This document shows positions 7,182-9,558 of a stretch of DNA of 9,558 nt, one piece after another. Source of the DNA: Flavobacteriaceae bacterium (GTDB taxonomy: Bacteria > Bacteroidota > Bacteroidia > Flavobacteriales > Weeksellaceae); NCBI GenBank assembly GCA_031289875.1, contig JAITOO010000139.1, positions 1 through 9,558 on the forward strand, read 5' to 3'. Every line of letters starts with the position of its first letter. Position 1 is the stretch's first letter. The notes below the pieces were generated by a model that was not told the DNA's origin, ran no database searches, and saw nothing but the letters and a program-made list of their open reading frames with translations. A program made the translations under genes and the position numbers.

Positions 7182-7189
7182 CAAAAATA
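7182..7189 (-). promoter_or_regulatory. Bacteroidota -7 box (TATTTTTG) for ftsE
   Basis: On the minus strand the bases read TATTTTTG, an exact TAnnTTTG match; no clear -33 TTG is found 17-23 bases upstream. Transcription would begin near 7175-7178, leaving a leader of about 22-25 bases before ATG 7153. This indicates that ftsE has its own promoter rather than depending only on read-through from the metal pump. Confidence 0.55.
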
Positions 7190-7224
7190 CAAAATTTAAT
7201 TTCATCCTTGTGTTTAAAATTTTG

Positions 7225-7329
7225 TTAAAGTGAGAAATGATCATCCTGTGAATATTCATTTTCCAACGTAATAAATTTTCTTATCAAATTTGAGTTTGAC
7301 ATTTCGCTCCTAAAATAAATAAAATTCAT
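7225..7329 (-). CDS. Possible small ORF (34 codons, or 25 from ATG 7302)
   Basis: Between the metal pump and ftsE an open frame runs leftward from ATG 7329 to a TAA at 7225-7227, giving 34 residues; an internal ATG at 7302 would give 25 residues (MSNSNLIRKF...DDHFSL). A Shine-Dalgarno-like AGGAG sits about 4 bases before ATG 7302, unusual here because the other genes lack one. No promoter box is seen directly upstream, so it would depend on read-through past the pump terminator. I recognise no family. In AT-rich DNA a frame of this length can arise by chance, or it could be the remnant of a longer gene. Confidence 0.2.
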   Translation of the reverse strand: MNFIYFRSEMSNSNLIRKFITLENEYSQDDHFSL

Positions 7330-7361
7330 CTTGGGCTGATTTGTAATTTTTCATCAACCCA
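7310..7361 (-). terminator. Probable terminator of the metal-transporting ATPase gene
   Basis: Read on the minus strand, TGGGTTGAT (7361-7353) pairs with ATCAGCCCA (7340-7332) as a 9-bp stem containing one G-U wobble, with a 12-base loop. A T-rich stretch (TTTTATTTATTTT) follows after several intervening bases. The wobble pairs only in the minus-strand transcript (A/C mismatch on the plus strand), which supports the direction. It starts about 20 bases after the pump stop codon. Confidence 0.55.
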
Positions 7362-7380
7362 CAACTCTTATTGTAAATTT

Positions 7381-9324
7381 TTACAGTTTCATTTTTTGCA
7401 GCCTTACTGCGTTGAGTATCGCCAGCAGAGCCACTCCGACATCGGCAAAAACAGCTTCGAGCAGATGAATATTTCCGAAAACGCCCAAAGTCATTACTAA
7501 TAATTTCACGCCGAAGGCGAATATAATATTCTGCCATACAATGTTTTTTGTGGCTTTTGCGATTTTAACCGCCAACGGAATCTTGGAAGTTTTATCGTCC
7601 TGAATGATGATGTCCGCCACTTCAATTGCCGCATCGCTGCCCAGACCGCCCATTGCCATTCCGACATCGCTCAGCGCAATTACAGGCGCATCGTTAAAAC
7701 CGTCGCCGATGAAAGCTACTTTTCCATTCGTTTGTTTTTTAATTTCTTCCATGCGAACGACTTTGTCTTCGGGAAGCAAATCGCCGAAAGCCTTGTCAAT
7801 GCCGATTTCCTGTGCAATTTTCTGCACGACGGAATTTTTGTCTCCGCTAAGCATCGTCGTTTCGATTCCCAAAAGGTGCAAAGCCTGAATATCTTTCTGT
7901 ACACCTTGTTTCGGCTGGTCGGCAATTTCAATCCATCCGGCAAATACTTTATCAACGGCAGCTAAGACAACAGTATTTACTACTTCTTTGATTTTCTCAT
8001 CGTATTGAATATGAAACATATCCATAAGTTTGAAGTTTCCGACCAAAATTTCTTTTCCGTCAATTTCCGCCTTAATTCCCTTTCCTGCAAGGTCTTCCAT
8101 AGAAACAATACGGAAAACGTCAGGTTTTGTATTGATATATTCGTGAATTGCCGCCGCAATAGGATGCGTACTTTGAGATTCTGCCAGATTAATCCAGTCC
8201 AGCACTTGTTTTTCATCAAATTCAGAATTGATTTGAACTTTTTGAACGGAAAAATTGCCCTGCGTCAGCGTTCCTGTCTTGTCAAAAACTGCCTGTTTCA
8301 CTTGGAGCAGAGCGTCTAAAAAGTTGGCTCCCTTGATTAAGATTCCGTTTTTTGAAGCCAGTCCGATTCCGCCAAAATAGCCCAATGGAATGGAAATAAC
8401 CAAAGCACACGGGCAGGAAATCACCAAAAAAATCAACGCGCGGTAGAGCCAAGTTGCATAATTATAATCTTTTATAAAAAAATAGGGCAGACAAAAAACC
8501 ATCAAAGCAATGAAAAAAACTGCAGGCGTGTAGATTTTGGCAAACTTGCGGATAAACTGCTCGGCTTTTGCTTTATGTTCCGTTGCGTGCTGCACTAAAT
8601 CAAGGATTTTGGAGAGTTTGCTGTCGGAATAAGGCACGGTAACTTTCATCAACGAAGCGGTGTTGAGATTTATCATTCCCGCCAAGACAGATTCGCCTGT
8701 TTCTTTGGTTTGTGGTGCGCTTTCTCCCGTCAGGGCGGAGGTATTGAAAACTGCCGAATCGGATAGCAGTTCGCCGTCCAAAGCGGCTTTTTCGCCCGGT
8801 TTCAACTGTACGACTGCCCCGACGGGGACATTTTCGGCTTTCATAACTCGGATTTCATTGTTTTCCAAGACGGAAGCCTCGTCCGGACGCTGGTCGAGCA
8901 GCACATTGATGTTGTTCTTGGCTTGAGCCACCGCCAAATCTTGAAAATTCTCGCCGACGGCATAAAACAACATTACGGCAACCGCTTCGGGATATTCGCC
9001 GAGATAGAACGCTCCGATAGAGGCTAAGAACATCAAAGACAGTTCGTTGAAGAAATCTTTGTGTTTAAATTCTTTGAGCATCTCTTTCGCAACAGGCAGT
9101 CCGACAGGGAGATATGCTAAAATATACCAGCCGAGCCGAATCCACGAAGTGAAAAACGGAACTTTGAGAAAATCCAACACAAGGGCAGCGAGCAGCAAAA
9201 CTGCGCAGACAATGGCGGGAAAAAACATTTTAAAAATATTGATATTTCCGCCTGAGTGATGGTGGTGTTCTTCATGATTTTCCTGTACGGAACAACAAGA
9301 ACAGCTATGTTGTTTTTGGCACAT
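7381..9324 (-). CDS. zntA: P1B-2 type heavy-metal exporting ATPase (Zn/Cd/Pb efflux)
   Basis: A 647-residue P-type ATPase of the inner membrane that exports divalent soft metals using ATP. Visible elements in order: actuator TGES (199-202); metal-site CPC (C304-P305-C306) in the central membrane helix; phosphorylation motif DKTGT (D348); nucleotide-binding HP pair (H387-P388) and AGKGI (413-417); SGDK (493-496) and GDGFND (540-545) hinge. K607 in FGVKLLV and D628 in the last helix (FADVG) match the Lys/Asp pair typical of the Zn/Cd subgroup and argue against a Cu pump. The N-terminus has no HMA metal-binding domain; residues 2-23 are instead rich in Cys and His (C2, C8, C10, C11, a run H20-H23). 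ATG 9324 follows a -7 box by about 18 bases. No metalloregulator gene is visible beside it; control may involve the palindrome at 9379-9398. The gene symbol reflects subgroup, not proven orthology. Confidence 0.9.
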   Translation of the reverse strand: MCQKQHSCSCCSVQENHEEHHHHSGGNINIFKMFFPAIVCAVLLLAALVLDFLKVPFFTSWIRLGWYILAYLPVGLPVAKEMLKEFKHKDFFNELSLMFLASIGAFYLGEYPEAVAVMLFYAVGENFQDLAVAQAKNNINVLLDQRPDEASVLENNEIRVMKAENVPVGAVVQLKPGEKAALDGELLSDSAVFNTSALTGESAPQTKETGESVLAGMINLNTASLMKVTVPYSDSKLSKILDLVQHATEHKAKAEQFIRKFAKIYTPAVFFIALMVFCLPYFFIKDYNYATWLYRALIFLVISCPCALVISIPLGYFGGIGLASKNGILIKGANFLDALLQVKQAVFDKTGTLTQGNFSVQKVQINSEFDEKQVLDWINLAESQSTHPIAAAIHEYINTKPDVFRIVSMEDLAGKGIKAEIDGKEILVGNFKLMDMFHIQYDEKIKEVVNTVVLAAVDKVFAGWIEIADQPKQGVQKDIQALHLLGIETTMLSGDKNSVVQKIAQEIGIDKAFGDLLPEDKVVRMEEIKKQTNGKVAFIGDGFNDAPVIALSDVGMAMGGLGSDAAIEVADIIIQDDKTSKIPLAVKIAKATKNIVWQNIIFAFGVKLLVMTLGVFGNIHLLEAVFADVGVALLAILNAVRLQKMKL

Positions 9325-9342
9325 GATTTCTTATTTTTTCTA

Positions 9343-9350
9343 CAAAGATA
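9343..9350 (-). promoter_or_regulatory. Bacteroidota -7 box (TATCTTTG) for the metal-exporting ATPase
   Basis: On the minus strand the bases read TATCTTTG, identical to the flippase -7 box. It ends 18 bases before ATG 9324. TTG-like sequences upstream are spaced 14 or 25 bases away, neither ideal, so the promoter may be weak without an activator. Confidence 0.55.
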
Positions 9351-9378
9351 AGCGATGCCGAGTGCAATTGAGTTGCAA

Positions 9379-9398
9379 AGTCGTTTTCTGTTACGACT
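9379..9398. promoter_or_regulatory. Inverted repeat upstream of the metal pump, possible operator
   Basis: AGTCGT (9379-9384) and ACGACT (9393-9398) form a perfect 6-bp inverted repeat with an 8-base centre, located about 29 bases upstream of the -7 box of the pump. The half-site ACGACT occurs once more at 9431-9436. No T tract follows on the pump side, so it is less likely to be a terminator. The binding protein is unknown; this is inference from position. Confidence 0.3.
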
Positions 9399-9488
9399 AT
9401 TAACGTCTGCCTGTTTTTCATTGATACAGCACGACTTACAAAAAATTTACATCCTTACATCATCTTGAAGCTAAACAAATTTTCAAAA

Positions 9489-9558
9489 TTACCCGTTCCA
9501 TGCTTCTACAAATTCTACTTCGTCGGGCATCATCTCTCGGAGCAGGTTTTCGATGCCG
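9489..9558 (-). CDS. C-terminal end of a probable NifU-like (Nfu) Fe-S scaffold protein, partial
   Basis: At the right edge an open minus-strand frame gives the last 22 residues, beginning GIENLLREMMPDEVEF and ending in AWNG followed by TAA at 9489-9491. The pattern 'GI..LL...PEV..V.A..G' resembles the end of the Nfu domain, where a helix after the CxxC cluster-binding motif is followed by a final beta strand. Such proteins carry or deliver Fe-S clusters in the cytoplasm. The CxxC motif itself would lie beyond the window, so the call rests on a short match only. The gene would be transcribed in the same direction as the metal pump, 164 bases upstream of it; the pump's own -7 box suggests separate expression. 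Confidence 0.5.
   Translation of the reverse strand, partial: GIENLLREMMPDEVEFVEAWNG

Noticed and set aside
7154..7192. Thirteen-residue N-terminal extension of FtsE from TTG 7192
   Set aside because: It overlaps the -7 box at 7182-7189 and lies before the predicted transcript start; FtsE proteins normally begin close to the first beta strand.
7604..8926. Several open frames of 79-104 codons antisense or out of frame to the metal pump gene
   Set aside because: They lie entirely within a well-supported P-type ATPase, have arginine/serine-rich composition and resemble no family.
9446..9461. Tandem TTACATC repeat upstream of the metal pump
   Set aside because: Only two short AT-rich copies, with no further periodicity.

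Overview
The window looks like a chromosome segment from a Bacteroidota bacterium, most likely class Flavobacteriia. It is AT-rich. Shine-Dalgarno sequences are almost absent, and several genes are preceded by the Bacteroidota -7 box TAnnTTTG. The protein types also fit: a short M48 lipoprotein, an orphan FtsE without an adjacent FtsX, and GT4-like glycosyltransferases of the Bacteroidota type. I cannot name the genus from this sequence.

Left part (1-1995, + strand): an M48 zinc metalloprotease lipoprotein, closed by a clear intrinsic terminator, then a gene-poor spacer of about 370 bp, then an RluA-type RNA pseudouridine synthase without an S4 domain.

Centre (1997-6413): a small surface-glycan locus arranged as two divergent operons around a 97-124 bp promoter region. 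The leftward operon encodes a Wzx-type flippase and a hexapeptide-repeat O-acyltransferase. The rightward operon encodes a tiny three-helix membrane protein (YgjV-like) and two GT4-like glycosyltransferases. All three internal junctions are exact 4-base start/stop overlaps, so each arm is probably one translationally coupled unit. Together they would build, acetylate and flip a lipid-linked glycan. No polymerase, chain-length regulator, export channel or initiating phosphoglycosyltransferase is present, so other loci must complete the pathway.

Right part (6455-9558, - strand): ftsE (cell-division ABC ATPase); a possible but weak small ORF; a P1B-2 type Zn/Cd-exporting ATPase whose usual HMA domain is replaced by a short Cys/His-rich tail, with its own terminator and promoter; and, at the edge, the last 22 codons of a probable NifU-like (Nfu) Fe-S protein.

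Most genes are recognisable families. I see no CRISPR, transposon, tRNA, rRNA or phage feature, and no clear unknown system. The most interesting points are the coupled YgjV-like gene in the glycan operon, the Cys/His tail on the metal pump, a palindrome upstream of the pump, and start-codon corrections supported by the -7 boxes.
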